Program-made: the position numbers and the translations under genes | The notes under the pieces: model-generated | The model's input: only the letters and a program-made list of their open reading frames with translations | Database searches by the model: none | What the model was told of the DNA's origin: nothing | Shown: piece by piece, positions 51,901 to 64,000 of the stretch | Numbering within the stretch: the stretch's first letter is position 1 | How the letters are laid out: every line of letters begins with the position of its first letter | Assembly: GCA_013398295.1 (NCBI GenBank) | Contig: VZSF01000950.1 | Coordinates: forward strand, 248,001-312,000 | Direction of reading: 5' to 3' | Length of the DNA: 64,000 nucleotides | Source: Chionis minor | Lineage: Eukaryota; Chordata; Aves; Charadriiformes; Chionididae

Positions 51901-54900
51901 ACAATATGGTTTGTCTCAACTTACTGCTACACTGTGTACAGAAAACAACTATTTCTCAGGTATAAAAAAGGACTGGCCAAAGCGTTGCTGGGACAGCCCT
52001 CTGGCTATCCAGGAAGACCTCAAAGGATCATTTTGACAAATTCACAGCCTACTGCTTAAAACCTGTGTTTATCTATGACTTCAACTCTCTGTAAGTCCAA
52101 TGCAAACACACATCCTTAAATGTAACTTGCGAGTCAAGGTAGCACCAGAACAGTTGTTTTTCCCTGAGGAACTGGAAAGTGAGCTGGTCACATCAGGTAC
52201 GCTTCAGGTACAAGAAACCCATAGCAAGAGGCTGTCCAAGCAGAAACCAAGGATCTTCTTGAGGAGTCTGAAGCTATCATGTCTTTAAAAGATATTGTTC
52301 CATCAAGGCAATACTAGGTGAATGATGAGACCTAAACCAATATGTAATTCAAAACACCGCAAATAGATTTACACATTTAGTCCAGAAGGAGTAGATGAAC
52401 TAAGGCTGTTTAACAAGTCTGATTTACCAGCCAACTGACCACATAATAAATGGAGAAATAAAATCCTGAAATAACCATTAACCAGAAAGGGTTAAAAGAC
52501 GCTCCGGGCTGGCACGCTTTCTTCTATGCAAGTAAAGCTGTATTTTTAACATTATTAGGCACTAGCCTATGCAGAGGAAAGGTCTCATAATAAATCCTAA
52601 TTTATATCATCCTCCTCCACTGTGCCAGGAGCTATTACATCTTGCATGTATTTAAGAGGTGTTGTAACTACACAAATCTTAATTTTTTTTTCTCTAAAAC
52701 TCTATCAAGGGTACATATGTAAATATCTACAGTGGACCTATAATGAAACAGCTTTATTTAAAAAAGACTGCAATCTCAATTTCATAAGAAAAATAAACCT
52801 TTTTTCTTATGAAATTCATGAGTAGCAACTTCACCCTTTACTGCTTACACATCCATCCTGGATCGTGTGGTGTGTTTCTACCGTTTATACATCAGTTGAC
52901 CTTGGGATAACACCCATCTCAGAAATAATTTCAGTGAAAGAGCTAGACGGTTCTGATGAGAGAGAGTATACAGCTTAATAGAGGTCCACGTTTGGGGAAA
53001 TGCATTACCGCTTGCATCAGCCTAAACGATCCTACAACAACCATCTTGCATTGACACAGCTTGCAGATTTATGTACTGTGTAGCAAAGAGACAGTCTTAT
53101 CACAGCTCATCCACTATCAAGTGTTTGGAAAAGATAAGAATTCATTTGTATTTTTAATGACGGTTCAATGTCTTGACTTCTTTGCAGATGCTACATTGAC
53201 AAATACAAATTATAGCTGCAAACATTCACTTCCTCTTGGCATACTACATATATTTTGGGGACATATTTCTTCAATGAAGATCAAGTGTTTGTATGGCACC
53301 AAATGACACAGGTGAGTAATTACGCAGTTTTTAAAGTTATACTAATTCTTTGACCGAATATTTTAATATATCCTACAACCTCCTGGGTCAGAAGATTGCA
53401 AGCTTTATTTGTATTCCAAGTCCACCCTTTCAGTAACAGAGATCACTGAAAAGGGTTGTCAGTAGATATCCACAACATAGAAATGAATTTTCTCCATGCC
53501 TTGTTTTCCTCCTTGTTCTGCTGCCACTAGGAAAATATGCATGCAAGAATGCAATAGTCCACATTAATTTGCTAAATTACCTAGTTATTAATGATAGCCA
53601 TTGGGCAGACTTTTATAGGGCTTTGTTTAATTTTAACAGATACCCATCATTTGACCAAACGCCCTTGCTAAAAAAAGTATAATAAAATGAACGTATGACA
53701 CCCTGACAGAAGAACATTCACAAAAAGACAATCTAAGATACTGTGAATCACCTATGCACTACATATTTGTCTTCACTTTCTCATATATAAGTATTAGAAT
53801 ACCACTTTCTTACTACAAAGATACCTCAAAAAAGTGTTGTGAATCTCCTGGGAAGCTAAACTGAGATCAAGAATTAGCAAATAAGTGACTTTTCATGGCA
53901 TTTTAAGTTAAGCATTTAGTTCTGAGACATTTCCAGGAAGGTACACTGAGTTTATGAGTTATTTCTTAAGTCTGCATTCATAGTTGTATGTATCCTGAAT
54001 ACTAGTGACTCACTTTGAAGATGACAACTTCTTACACTGTGTGACTATGGAACATTAACCATCCCTGCTCAAATCTCAATTGATTAACAAGGCAGCACAT
54101 CTTTTGAAGGATTTGTTAAGGCATGGCGGATAAAGGCATCCATCTAAATTCCATACTGACACGCATAATACTCAACTTCAATGAACTATTTAAATCAGTT
54201 AAAACATCTTGTATCACGTGTATTGCACAGCAGCTATTTCAAAAATGCAACAGCAAATTCCAGGAGGAGCTTCCACGGAAAACTTCATCAGCAGAAGAGG
54301 GAGGCTGTGCAGGGCTCCTTCCACAATGTTACAATTCCATTATACACTATAATATGTTCCACTAAACTGGCAGATATATGTAATTCTCACTCAGGCTAAT
54401 GTTTTGCATTTATACCAAGGATATAAAAAGTGGAAGTAATTCACTGTTGACAGAATATACTGTAGGAGACTAGACTATGTTTTGCTATAATGAAAACAAC
54501 TGGATGTGACTTCTGAGATTCAAGAAACTTTCACAAGATGTGTCTCAAAATACAGGCACAGATCAGGAGGCAGAATTTAATTATGGTATAAAACTTGCCT
54601 CAATATTAACCATTCTATTATTCAACACAACACTTACAGCAGTAAGACAGTGCTATTTCGCAAACCTGTAGCTAAATGGAAAACTTGCTAAGATCCAGTT
54701 AGGTTAATTAATGTGCATCCATCAAGAGTCAATAAAAACAAGTATGTATTTGTTGGGCTGTATATTTAGTATTTGCTATCAACGTATTTGTTTCCTTAGA
54801 CAAATATTTCCTAATTTCTAGATTTTTCCTCAGAAGCCAAATCTTTGCCTTCTGTTTTATATCCCTTCCTCCTACCATATAATTGTATTTATCATTTATT

Positions 54901-57900
54901 ATAATTTTATTTGCATTCTCAGATATTCATGTTTTAAATATAGTATTTGTACAACTATTTTTTTTTTCTCATGAGAGAATCATTTGCATCTAAGATGATA
55001 CATCGAATGCTCTAGTTTCAAAAGAGGTTTAAAGTAACTAGGCCTGCAAAACCAACAGGAATTGATAACCTTACCAAGAATTGTCTGAAAATCTTAATCA
55101 GGAGATTAATTTATTAATTTTAAAATTTTTTCTTCATTCACCTAATGTACTTTGTATATCCAATTTTAGTTCTTGTTCACATTTTGGCTATAATTCCCTC
55201 CCTCCCCCATATTTTTACAATTTCTATTTTCTATTTTATATCATCATCTTTTCATGCTTCTCCATATTTTTTATGTTGGCTCATCATTTCCATTTCATTT
55301 AGGCACAAGACACGATGGCAAGCGTGGATGCAACCTGTGTGGGCAGCACATGTGTGCGCTTGTGTGAGCCAGCGTATGTGCTCATGCCTTTTAGTATAAC
55401 TGAGAAAGCATTTCTCTGCCTCAGTGCTCCCAGCTACACACAAAATGAAATCACAAACTAAGTCTCTATCCTTCGACATCTTGCCAGCAATGATTAGACA
55501 GGTATCTTATTGCTGTAATGAAAAATATTTCATCCTCAGACATCCCCCTCATCCTGCAAAGAAAGAAAAGAAGGAAGAAAAAAAGCCAGGTACTCACCCA
55601 GGCCCACACTTGGCGACAGACTCGCAAAGCTGAAGTTAAATTGCAAAGTTAATTCCAACTTGTGAAACCAGCAAAGAAAAAACAGATGCTTTAAGCATCT
55701 TCTCCAGTCCTACACTGAGGCCCTCCGCCCTTTAGACATTTGTCTTGCTAATTGATCTATTCTTGGTTGCTTTTCACCACCAATGCACTCTTTAATTTAT
55801 TGAAGCTGAGGAATTTTTGTGTTGTTAGCTTTTGCTTCCCTCCAGACCGATGTTAAATAAAGATGACAGGCAATGTCCACAGTATAGTACACATTACTGT
55901 ATGTATCAGAATTTTTTATCTGTAAGGTAAACTATTCACAATACACTAGAGACCATGTAAACCTAATCTGAGTCACTGTGGCAATAATACCTCCTTATTT
56001 TAGTGAAAATATTTCAGTGCAACATTTTAACTATTTCAAAAATGCAATCAAAGAAGTCTCCACGTTTGCTGTCAATGACGTGCTTTTACTAAAATACAAA
56101 TGTAGTCTTTCATGTCTGATTATCTGATTTGAAAGACAACAAAATTACGCATAGCTCTGGTGTCCCAACACCCCTTCAGGCTGGTGGGGAAGGTTGCCTT
56201 CTTTCCGAGGCAACCAGAACTGTACTGCTGAAGCCTCTACCTCCACCACTTAGTTAACTAATAGGTTTAAATAGCGTTTGCCCCTACGTTCAAGAAGATT
56301 TTTGAATTAATTCAGTTTCCTCCATTTGACCTCTACGATGGAACATTAGTAAGTCTGCAGGGGGTGAAATAAGGCATTGGTATTGTTCTTTGACCATTTG
56401 CATTTCTGAAGGTAATTTTAGATAGCCAACCTTAAGACTACAGTAGCACATCTATTTGCATTCAAATGCAAGCATTGTACACAAGTACTAACTAAATACA
56501 TTGACAGAACAGGATGAAATTTGACATTTGGGAAAGTAGGAACTGCCACTAAATCAAATTTTTAGAGTGGCATAAAATTCTGACTTTAATAGAAGGAATA
56601 AATCAACTAGTGTATATTCTGATATTTAATTGTCTGCCCTGCAGCACAGCATCTGCGTACAAACTAGAATTTTACTAGAAAACAAGGAACAATTTTCAGT
56701 AAACACAAGCCGTTAGAAACATTGAAATCACTTTTGGAGAAAGGAATTATACACATTCTGGAACCATTAAAAATCTGATAGAAGTGAAGTTTCCCAAGTA
56801 GTTCTTAACAGTTGTCTTGGTTGAGACAGTTTCACTTTGGCACACCCAGTAGCAGATGTATGGAAGACAACTCACTCTCTCAGACAAACAGGAATCGTGA
56901 ACATCAATTTAAGTTTCCAGGAATTTGAAATTCCTTGAAACTATTTCATCATTTTTCTTGTCACAGCATCTTCCTCTACTGCCTGATATAATAGTTCAGC
57001 ATTTCAGAATTTCAGTTGAGATAAAGTAGACGTGTACTGTTCACTTACGTTTCACTCATTTAGGTCCTCTAGAAGAAGAGCAAACTTTTTACTGAGATAG
57101 TGACAAAACAGTGACGAGGAAATATTAATCGATGTAACAGGATAATAAAAAATAATAAAAAACCGGCTTCAACCACTTTCCCCGTGTGCTCTTTACAGTG
57201 TTTAAAAATTTGAGATAGCCTAAGAGTCCACACTGGATAACCAGTTGTGTATGTTATTGATGGCGTGTCCTTCAGATCCTCAAAAGGAACATGTTTGCTA
57301 TGCTGCAAGGTGTGCTTTTCAAATAAAAATCCTGCCAGTCTGGGGCTTCAGGCTGAGCACACACACATCAGTGATGAAATTTTGATTAACTGATCCAGGA
57401 TAGGGCTCCTAAGGAGGTCAAGATAACTCCCTGTCTGATGGATTTACTTGAAGGCGACAGACTTAATGGCCGTCAACACATTTAATGTCAGTATTTCAGT
57501 GTTTTGGAACAGTGTCCCAAATTCACTGCTGTCACACACAGCTATAACTTCAGTGAAATCCATGGACTTCCATGCAATTTTCAGCAGCTAATTTGTAACC
57601 TTGACAGACAGAGTGCCTGTTGAAACATGACTGAGTTTTGTAATGTCCACCATTAATGACATTTACGAGCCAGCAAAACCACAAAATGGGATTACACAGT
57701 AAATAATATCACAAAAATTAAATATCGTCCATCGTAGTGGAACTTCTGTGTACAGAGAATAATGAAAACCAAAATCAAACAGTCATGCATGAAATTTACT
57801 ATAGCTAATTTCTGAGAAATGTAAGGTTTTCCTTTCTCTCCTCAATATAAACCCATCACTCCCATTATGGTCCACACACTTTATGCTTCTCCTCTCTTGA

Positions 57901-58652
57901 GAGCCCACAGTCAGAAAGTGTTCCTGAATTAGCTTATTATCTGAAAATATGGATTTAAAAATCCTCATTCTTAAATCCATGACAGTTCTGGAAGTCACTG
58001 CCGGCAAATAAATTTGCTATTCCCCTTGAGGCATGTGGGCTGAAGACCACAATTTTGACTTGGCAGCCGTAGCCTCAACAGTGCTGATTGAAAGAGTTTC
58101 AACTTCTGTTTGATTGTAACTGCAGGGTTAAACCAGGAAAATTCCAGTGCAGAAATGGTACTCGAAGATATGCTTAACTTGAAACAAATGGTATTAACTC
58201 TTATCTTGAATCACAGCCTTACCGCTTCCCTCCTGAATTACCGAAAGGATTAAATTCAAGTCCTTTTGTTGCATCTACATTTCTGAAATGTTTCTTGTCC
58301 ATCACTGGTTGTAAAAGTAAAATGAACAGCAGTTAATCTTTATGGAAATAAAAGTTTGTCAAAACTAAAGGCATTCAAATAAAGGTGAAATGCTGCAAAT
58401 TATATGCGTTAAGAGCCTCCCTCACCCTCTGCTGGAACAGAAGAAAACATCAGCACTGGAACTAAAATGGCAAGTCATACTTTCTGAACTATTGTCATGA
58501 GGTGCCAAAATACCCGTATATTAGTTACTTTTAATGGGCATCTCCTTTTTTTCCTACATCTGTAAGCCTTCTCCTCTGAAAGATGGTTCTGAGTCCCAGT
58601 GTAAGATGACGATTCTAATTGATTTCCTGGATGTTTAGAGTAGCTGTTTGCT

Positions 58653-58653
<1 letters not shown>
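48978..58653. other. Non-coding intron sequence, no gene
   Basis: Nearly 10 kb without a recognised transposable element or exon. Opposing frames of up to 134 codons at 51460-51877 overlap on both strands and match nothing known to me. A hairpin TTTTTCTTATGAAATTC with its complement GAATTTCATAAG-type partner sits near 52778-52817. Short poly-A and poly-T runs are scattered through it. Confidence 0.5.
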
Positions 58654-58683
<30 letters not shown>

Positions 58684-58709
58684 GAGAGAGAAAGAAAAAA
58701 AAAAAAAAA
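58654..58709 (+). repeat. 56-bp uninterrupted homopurine tract (A)n(GA)n(A)n
   Basis: About 20 A, then roughly nine GA units, then AAAG and 15 A, contain no pyrimidine on the plus strand. The mirror-like A-GA-A layout is compatible with triplex formation. It is likely length-variable and prone to sequencing error. Confidence 0.92.
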
Positions 58710-60547
58710 TCTCACATTTACCAAGGACTTTAGACCTACTGCATGTTCAGAGTGCTTTTGAAAACCTTTGGCCCTCCAACACGTGTGCAGTGTAGATAGA
58801 CTAGCCTTCCTGTACTGTGGATATCGTGCGACCTCCTCTTGATGAAAAGACCACTCATGCTACATATAGGCTCAAGTCACTGAAGCACAAAACAACTAAA
58901 ATGTGCATTTTGTAAGGAAGAGCATTATCAGACGTCTACAGTTTCCCAAATAAATGCAAAATTCTTTTTAATCATCAAGTTAAAGTGTGCATGCAAAGAA
59001 AGTGAAGGAAAAAATTGCTGCAAAAAGACTAGCGAATTTAAATGCTTGAAGCCTATCATATCAAAACTTGGTGAAACTTTTTTCCTCCCCTTTGAGTCAC
59101 ACTATGCCTTTGCTTTTCCTTTAATCCCCATACTGGACTTCACTATACTTGACTCTTAGGAGAGTCTGCAACAGGGTTAACAGTAAGTATTTAAGAGACA
59201 TTATCATGGATAACGATTTGTTCAAGTAAGAGCAGGATCAAAAAACTTCGCTGTACTTTTCCAAATTTGGCCACTAAAGTGCAAACATTCAAATCAAGAA
59301 CTGTCTGTTGAGGGACTTTAATCTCTTACAGACAAAGCTGTCACCTTCGAAGACAAAGTGGCCATTTTTGAAAAAGAAAATGCCCGCCTTGTTAATAAAA
59401 CAGGACAAGGAGAGAAAACTGTGTAAAAGTGGCCTAGAAATCTGAGCTATTAAGTTCAAAGCCCAAGGGCTTCAAAATTGATGTGTACAGTGGGGGAAAG
59501 GTTAATGTCTTCTGTATATTTTGTATCCCATTTTTTCCCGGTCTAGTTTCAGAACTCACTTCACAAAATCTGAGCTCAAATTTTAAAAATAAAATGGATG
59601 TCTTTAGGGAGTAGACTAGCATCTTAGTTTTTATTTGGCCACCTTAAAAGATCTAGTTATGGCATAAAATTTACAGTTAGTTGTTAATTAACAATATAAT
59701 ACAGCTGTTTAAAAAAAAACCAACAAACCTTTCAACACCATTTCTAGACTTCTTTCAACTACGTAGCTATATGGGATTTCTCTTCAACTCAAGAAACCCT
59801 TTCTCTTGCACCTTGTTTTTGAGCGAGCTGGCATTATCTTATCTTCAGCAAGGCATTGTAAATTAAATGTAAAAAAGGCCATTGATTTTTACTCTGTTTT
59901 TATAGTCTACTCTTTTGCTCAAGCTCTTACACACATAATGCCTTACTTGAACTTAGCAAAGAAACACATTTATGGAAATTTCAAAGATAAATTTTTAGAC
60001 ACAGTTTTCTTACCATTTTCTACTTGGTTTTGTTCCCCTCTCTTTGCCCATTCTTCTGCACTTACACAGTTCAGCTAAACCTTCTTTTTATGGAAAATTA
60101 AGTCCATGCAATTCTGTTTTTTGCTTCGTCTCCCAGTTTTATCAAGGGTAATGGCGACGTATGTAGCCCTTGAAATTTTATAGTTTAAACATGAGGTATG
60201 CGAATCACAAAATATTTTGTTAAGAATTAGGAAAGATAAATAAGAGAAGTGTTTTCTTTAAACGCCAACTCAAAACAGGGCACTGAATCATTTATTAGTT
60301 TCAACAGCTAAATAATTTCTTGTTCAGAATATGTAAGAAACTGGTCAAATAATTCAATTACTCTCAGGATCTAGATACACAGTCTGTAAGTGAGAATAGA
60401 AGCAAAGAAAACAAGGAATCCAGGTGTACAGTGCAGTTTTAAAAGCAGATGCTTAAAATTAATTTTGTGTTAAATATTCAATTTTTGCTTCAACAGTTTA
60501 CCAGTGCTTAATTTCTTTTTATATGCAATAACATGTAAATAATATCA
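58710..60547. other. Non-coding intron sequence, no gene
   Basis: AT-rich sequence with no recognised repeat. A 30-codon plus-strand open stretch after an AG at about 59328-59330 looks exon-like, but it ends in a stop and matches nothing I know. Confidence 0.5.
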
Positions 60548-60905
60548 GGGGAGACCTGATAGCAGCCTTTCAGTATCTGAAGGGAGCCTACAGGAGAGCT
60601 GGAGAGGGACTCTTTGTCAGGAAGTCTAGTGATAGGACAAGGGGTAATGGTTTTAAATTGGAAGAGGGGAGATTTAGATTAGATATTAGGAAGAAGTTCT
60701 TTACTGTGAGGGTGGTGAGGCACTGGAACAGGTTGCCCAGAGAAGCTGTGGATGCCCCATCCCTGGAAGTGTTTAAGGCCAGGCTGGATGGGGCTTTGAG
60801 CAACCTGCTGTAGTCAGAGGTGTCCCTGCCCATGGCAGGGGGGTTGGAACTTGATGATCTTTAAGGTCCCTTCCAACTCTAACCATTCTATGATTCTATG
60901 ATTCT
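60548..60905 (+). mobile_element. Comparatively young CR1 LINE 3' end
   Basis: This is the best-preserved CR1 tail in the window. The plus strand reads GDLIAAFQYLKGAYRRAGEG, then SSDRTRGNGFKLEEGRFRLD, then [20 protein letters not shown] and RLDGALSNLL with a stop at the expected place. The 3' UTR follows (GGGGTTGGAACTTGATGATC, CCTTCCAACTCTAACC) and an ATTCTATG octamer tail of about 2.5 units. The 3' ORF2 frame is intact over the preserved part. The element is 5'-truncated to 358 bp, as is usual for CR1. It lies antisense to CTNND2. Confidence 0.95.
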
Positions 60906-61876
60906 AATATTGTGTGTCAGAATTCAAAACAATCTTTTAAGCACTTTAAGTTCTGTTTTCTAAATATTTGGGGAGTGACGAGAATTTGCAAAGAGCAAAA
61001 TAGTGGAAAAGAGCCTGTATTTTATTTTTTTTAAAAGTCTGTATGAGTATGAGATTTGTTAGCAATAGATAATAATTTTCTCCAATTATTTAAGGATTTC
61101 TAAAGTTAAAAGAACACTACCAAACTAACAATTGGAAAATCTGCATATAAAATGGCGATACAGTCACTTTGCTCACAGGCAAACTGTAAAGTCACAGGGG
61201 GAAAAAAACCCAGCCAAGCTAGAAACACAGGCAACTTGAAGTATTTCTACCAATTATTTACTGGATAAGTATTTGACAACTTCACCTTACTCAACTTGTG
61301 AAAAAGTACAGAAGATTCAAAATGCGATGCGAGTGCCAGCTTTTTAGCAACGATAGCATCGAGCTGCAGTCCCGACAGCCGAATATTCAATCCTCCTCTG
61401 CCTGGTCTGGTGAGACGCTCCGAAAATTCACTCCAGCGACCATTTAGCACAGGGCACCTTTTCTCATTTCCCTGCACTACCAAGTTTCTGCACCGCACAG
61501 ACTCTTATTAGCAGATGTGGCGCTGGGTGCCGCAGAGGAAAACCTCTCCTAATCCTCTGCTCGGAATTAGGCGTTTTCCTCCCCCTCTTCTTGTCTCTGG
61601 AGAAGCAGTGTGAAATTACACAAAAACTAGGGTAGCTGGCTCAAATGAAGGAATAGCAGCTTTATAAAGTGCCAGTTACCAGCAAACCCGTATCACGAGT
61701 AGTATTAAAGTGTTCTTCTCTTTGATTGTCTAGTGCTAACAGTAGGCCTTTAAATTCAAGAATAATTAAGGCTGCAGCCTGTTATTCCTGAAGTCAAGGG
61801 CAGCTTTGTTTTGCCTCAGACTGAACTGTGATTTAGCAATTGCTGGAAAGCAACAAGCAGCTGCACACCAAGTAAT
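60906..61876. other. Non-coding sequence left of the CpG-dense block
   Basis: AT-rich at first. From about 61310 the composition becomes more balanced, with scattered CpGs (for example GATGCGAGTGCCAGC and GTCCCGACAGCCGAA). This half-kilobase has the look of conserved or regulatory DNA, but no defined site was identified. Confidence 0.4.
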
Positions 61877-62169
61877 TCGGCGGCTGTTGGGATAAAACTA
61901 TCATCATACACCCTCTGCGGGGCTGGAACTCTCGGGGGTACGCCGCGCTCCCTGCCGGGGACAGGCTGGCCAGGGAGCAGGGCTGTGGCTGAGGGATGGA
62001 GGCTCTGCCGCCCCGCCGGGATGCTCAGGGATGCCACCGGATTGCCCAGTGGGGCATGTGGCCACGGCGGGACGTGAGGTGTGGGAGGGGAAGAGTGTGA
62101 GCCAGAGGGACCACAGAGCAGACACGTGTCAGGGATGATGGGGGGACAAGGCGGGGAGGAGATGTTCAC
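61877..62169. promoter_or_regulatory. Small CpG-dense block, possible regulatory island
   Basis: By eye about 18 CpG dinucleotides fall in about 290 bp (TACGCCGCGCTCC, TGCCGCCCCGCCGGG and CACGGCGGGACGTGAG among them), whereas the flanks have almost none. GC boxes and a CACGTG E-box (62122-62127) are present. No TATA box or first exon could be assigned on either strand. The 117-codon minus frame at 61816-62169 is most likely a by-product of GC richness. An intronic CpG island, an alternative promoter or a GC-rich repeat all fit. Confidence 0.4.
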
Positions 62170-64000
62170 GGTTCCCTACAACTCAAGGTCACTGAGGTGG
62201 CATAAACCAAGCCCAGAAGGACTAATTCACTGTACCACAACACAGTGGGAACCACTTTCATTTCTATGCTGGTTTTCCTAGTCACTTGGAATTTTCTGCA
62301 TTTAAAAGAGAAGTACTCTACCTTTTTCCTCAGCCCCTTCTGCATTTACAAGCCTTTCTGGTCTTCTTTGGGGAGCTCATTTTAAGGAGGACTAGGCTTA
62401 TTGTAGATCTTGTCACAACCTCCTACAATGTACATCTTCTAATAGCAAGATAACTTCAATAAAACAAAGGTTCTGTTCCAATGCATGGTTTTCAAACCAG
62501 CTACCACATGATTTTTGGCTTAATGCCTTTTCCTCTAGCAAGCTGCAAATACAAAGATGGGGTGGTTTGAAAAACCAGAAGTTGGTTCTTAAAAAACAGA
62601 AGTTGGAGTACTGAAGTGGCATAATCTCATTTTCAGAAAGATTTTATCCTGTACATGCATTTCAGGTCCATTATCCTTGACAATAAATTCCTATTTCTAG
62701 AACTCATTTGGGTGTCCTAACACTTCCAGATTTTGTAGAAATTTTTCAGAAATAATCAAGGCTGCATATCCCTTAACGACTCTCAAACTGCTAAAACACC
62801 GTTTTCACAAATTAAAGTCAACAAAATGTTCTGTATTAACTGTAATAATCCTGGAATTTGGCAGCACTGCTTGAATGCACTCACCATTTCAAAATAAAAC
62901 TTTCCAAGTGCACTTAAGTGGAACAGTTAAAAAAAACACACATGCAGCAAAAATGTTTTAACTTGACATGCAGACCACGTACTACTCAGAACAAGTACCC
63001 AGACAACAATTTTACAGCTACAAATAGTTTTTCTTCATGCCCTGCTTTGCCTCTGGGAAAAAAAAAGTCCAACTTTTATCCTGACAAGTATGTATTAACC
63101 TAAGTATCAAAGTAAATTGTACTATATAAATATCTTGAAATTACTTTCTTTACTATGAAATAACCTCCAGTTTTTCCTACTCGCTCCTTTCCAGCACATT
63201 AATCTAGTCAGAAAAATAAATAAAAAGGATTGAACAAAAATGACTGAGACACCCATCGTAGGTCTTCGCTGAACATACAGACAGTTTTGATTTAAAGGGC
63301 TTTGTGTTTTCACTGAACTGCTTTGTGCTGGGTTATGACCAGCTCTGCTGCTTTTGGCTGTTTGTCATTACCTTTCTGTGCGACAGAAGGGTTGCTGCTA
63401 CCTAGATCCTAACACCCGCCAGAGTTCCTGTTGATCACAGAAGTTCAACATTGTCCCAAGACATTATCAGAGTAACTGGAAATCTCTCATTAAGGTAATT
63501 ATTTAACTGCAGAGAAACAAAAGCAGAGAAAATAAGAAAAAAACCAAGCCTTAAAAGCAGCTGGTGCCTTTAGCTGGGGTGAACGCCAAAGAAACTTTGA
63601 AGCAGAAAAATACCCCAGCAGTTCCCTGCAGACTCCCTGCCGAATGTCCCCATTATGTACAGAAAGCTTTCCACAGGCCTTACGTAAAACACTGCCTTGA
63701 TTCGAGTAATAAGGTCCACAAAAACATGACACGAAATACCTATTCTGTTACATCCTGGAGGCAAGTCACACTTAGCAGCAAGTGCCAGAAGAGATATCAT
63801 TCCACCTCAGAAAGTCTGCCTGCTGAAGTATCCCCAGGACCCCAAAAATCTCCAGGCAGGAGAGCTGAGAGCCTAAGGCCATCAGGGCAGATGAGCCCAC
63901 TCCAGCAGGGAAAACCTACCCCATGCTTCCCCATCGTAGAAACGGGAAACCCTTCCTAATGCCGCTGTGCAGAAGGAATGGCATGGGAGGTGCAGCTTTG
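62170..64000. other. Non-coding sequence at the right edge, no gene
   Basis: No transposon or RNA gene was recognised. GC rises again from about 63550, where a 131-codon plus frame (63564-63959) overlaps minus frames and shows no known domain. No CTNND2 upstream exon was found here. Confidence 0.45.

Larger units (their letters stand above)
1454..64000 (-). other. CTNND2: Giant CTNND2 intron upstream of the 35-bp exon (partial)
   Basis: Everything to the right of the 35-bp exon appears to be one intron, at least 62.5 kb long and continuing beyond the window. No minus-strand sequence encoding the preceding delta-catenin segment (the coiled coil with an ERLTRELEAER-like core) was seen, nor any start exon. 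Very long 5' introns are known for vertebrate CTNND2. I infer that all transposable elements listed below are intronic. I cannot exclude small alternative exons or non-coding RNAs inside it. Confidence 0.7.

Noticed and set aside
59331..59426. Exon-like 30-codon stretch (FEDKVAIFEKENARL) after an AG on the plus strand
   Set aside because: It is the wrong strand for CTNND2, matches no protein I know, has weak acceptor context, and another frame is equally open.
61816..62169. 117-codon minus-strand frame in the CpG-dense block
   Set aside because: No delta-catenin N-terminal sequence and no known domain. Open frames are favoured by the high GC content.
63564..63959. 131-codon plus-strand frame at the right edge
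   Set aside because: It overlaps two minus-strand frames and has no recognisable motif or splice structure.

Overview
This window looks like nuclear DNA from a bird. It is AT-rich, has no long open reading frame, and carries several CR1 LINE copies in both orientations. Some of these still end in the octamer-type 3' tails (ATTCTATG or ATTCTGTG) typical of avian CR1. It also holds LTRs of avian endogenous retrovirus type. Nothing bacterial, organellar or viral-genome-like was seen. The species cannot be named from the sequence.

The only protein-coding gene supported is on the minus strand at the left edge. Two exons there (851-967 and 1419-1453) have correct splice sites and join in frame. 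They encode the N-terminal segment of delta-catenin, CTNND2, just upstream of the proline/serine-rich part that precedes the armadillo repeats. Positions 1-850 belong to the next downstream intron, 968-1418 is a 451-bp intron, and 1454-64000 appears to be one upstream intron of at least 62.5 kb. I looked for the preceding exon (coiled-coil segment) on the minus strand and did not find it.

The intron is mostly unique AT-rich sequence with insertions. These are three solo or truncated retroviral LTRs (2217-2623 with a perfect 7-bp target duplication, 11121-11712, and 37373 to about 37890), CR1 tails at 4132, 5408, 26532, 48618 and 60548 (plus) and at 10393 and 46962 (minus), and two older CR1-like remnants. 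There is also a rearranged CR1 cluster at 20543-23150. In that cluster a plus-strand fragment abuts a long minus-strand element, and the minus element carries its own inverted, displaced internal piece. Simple repeats, purine and G/C runs, a CpG-dense block at 61877-62169, and several GC-rich or possibly conserved non-coding blocks complete the inventory.

The two exons would be spliced together in one transcript read from right to left. The other elements are passengers in the introns, or at most candidate regulatory DNA. No previously undescribed multi-gene system was found. The least ordinary items are the rearranged CR1 cluster, the LTRs that keep promoter or polyadenylation signals inside a neuronal gene, and the CpG-dense block.
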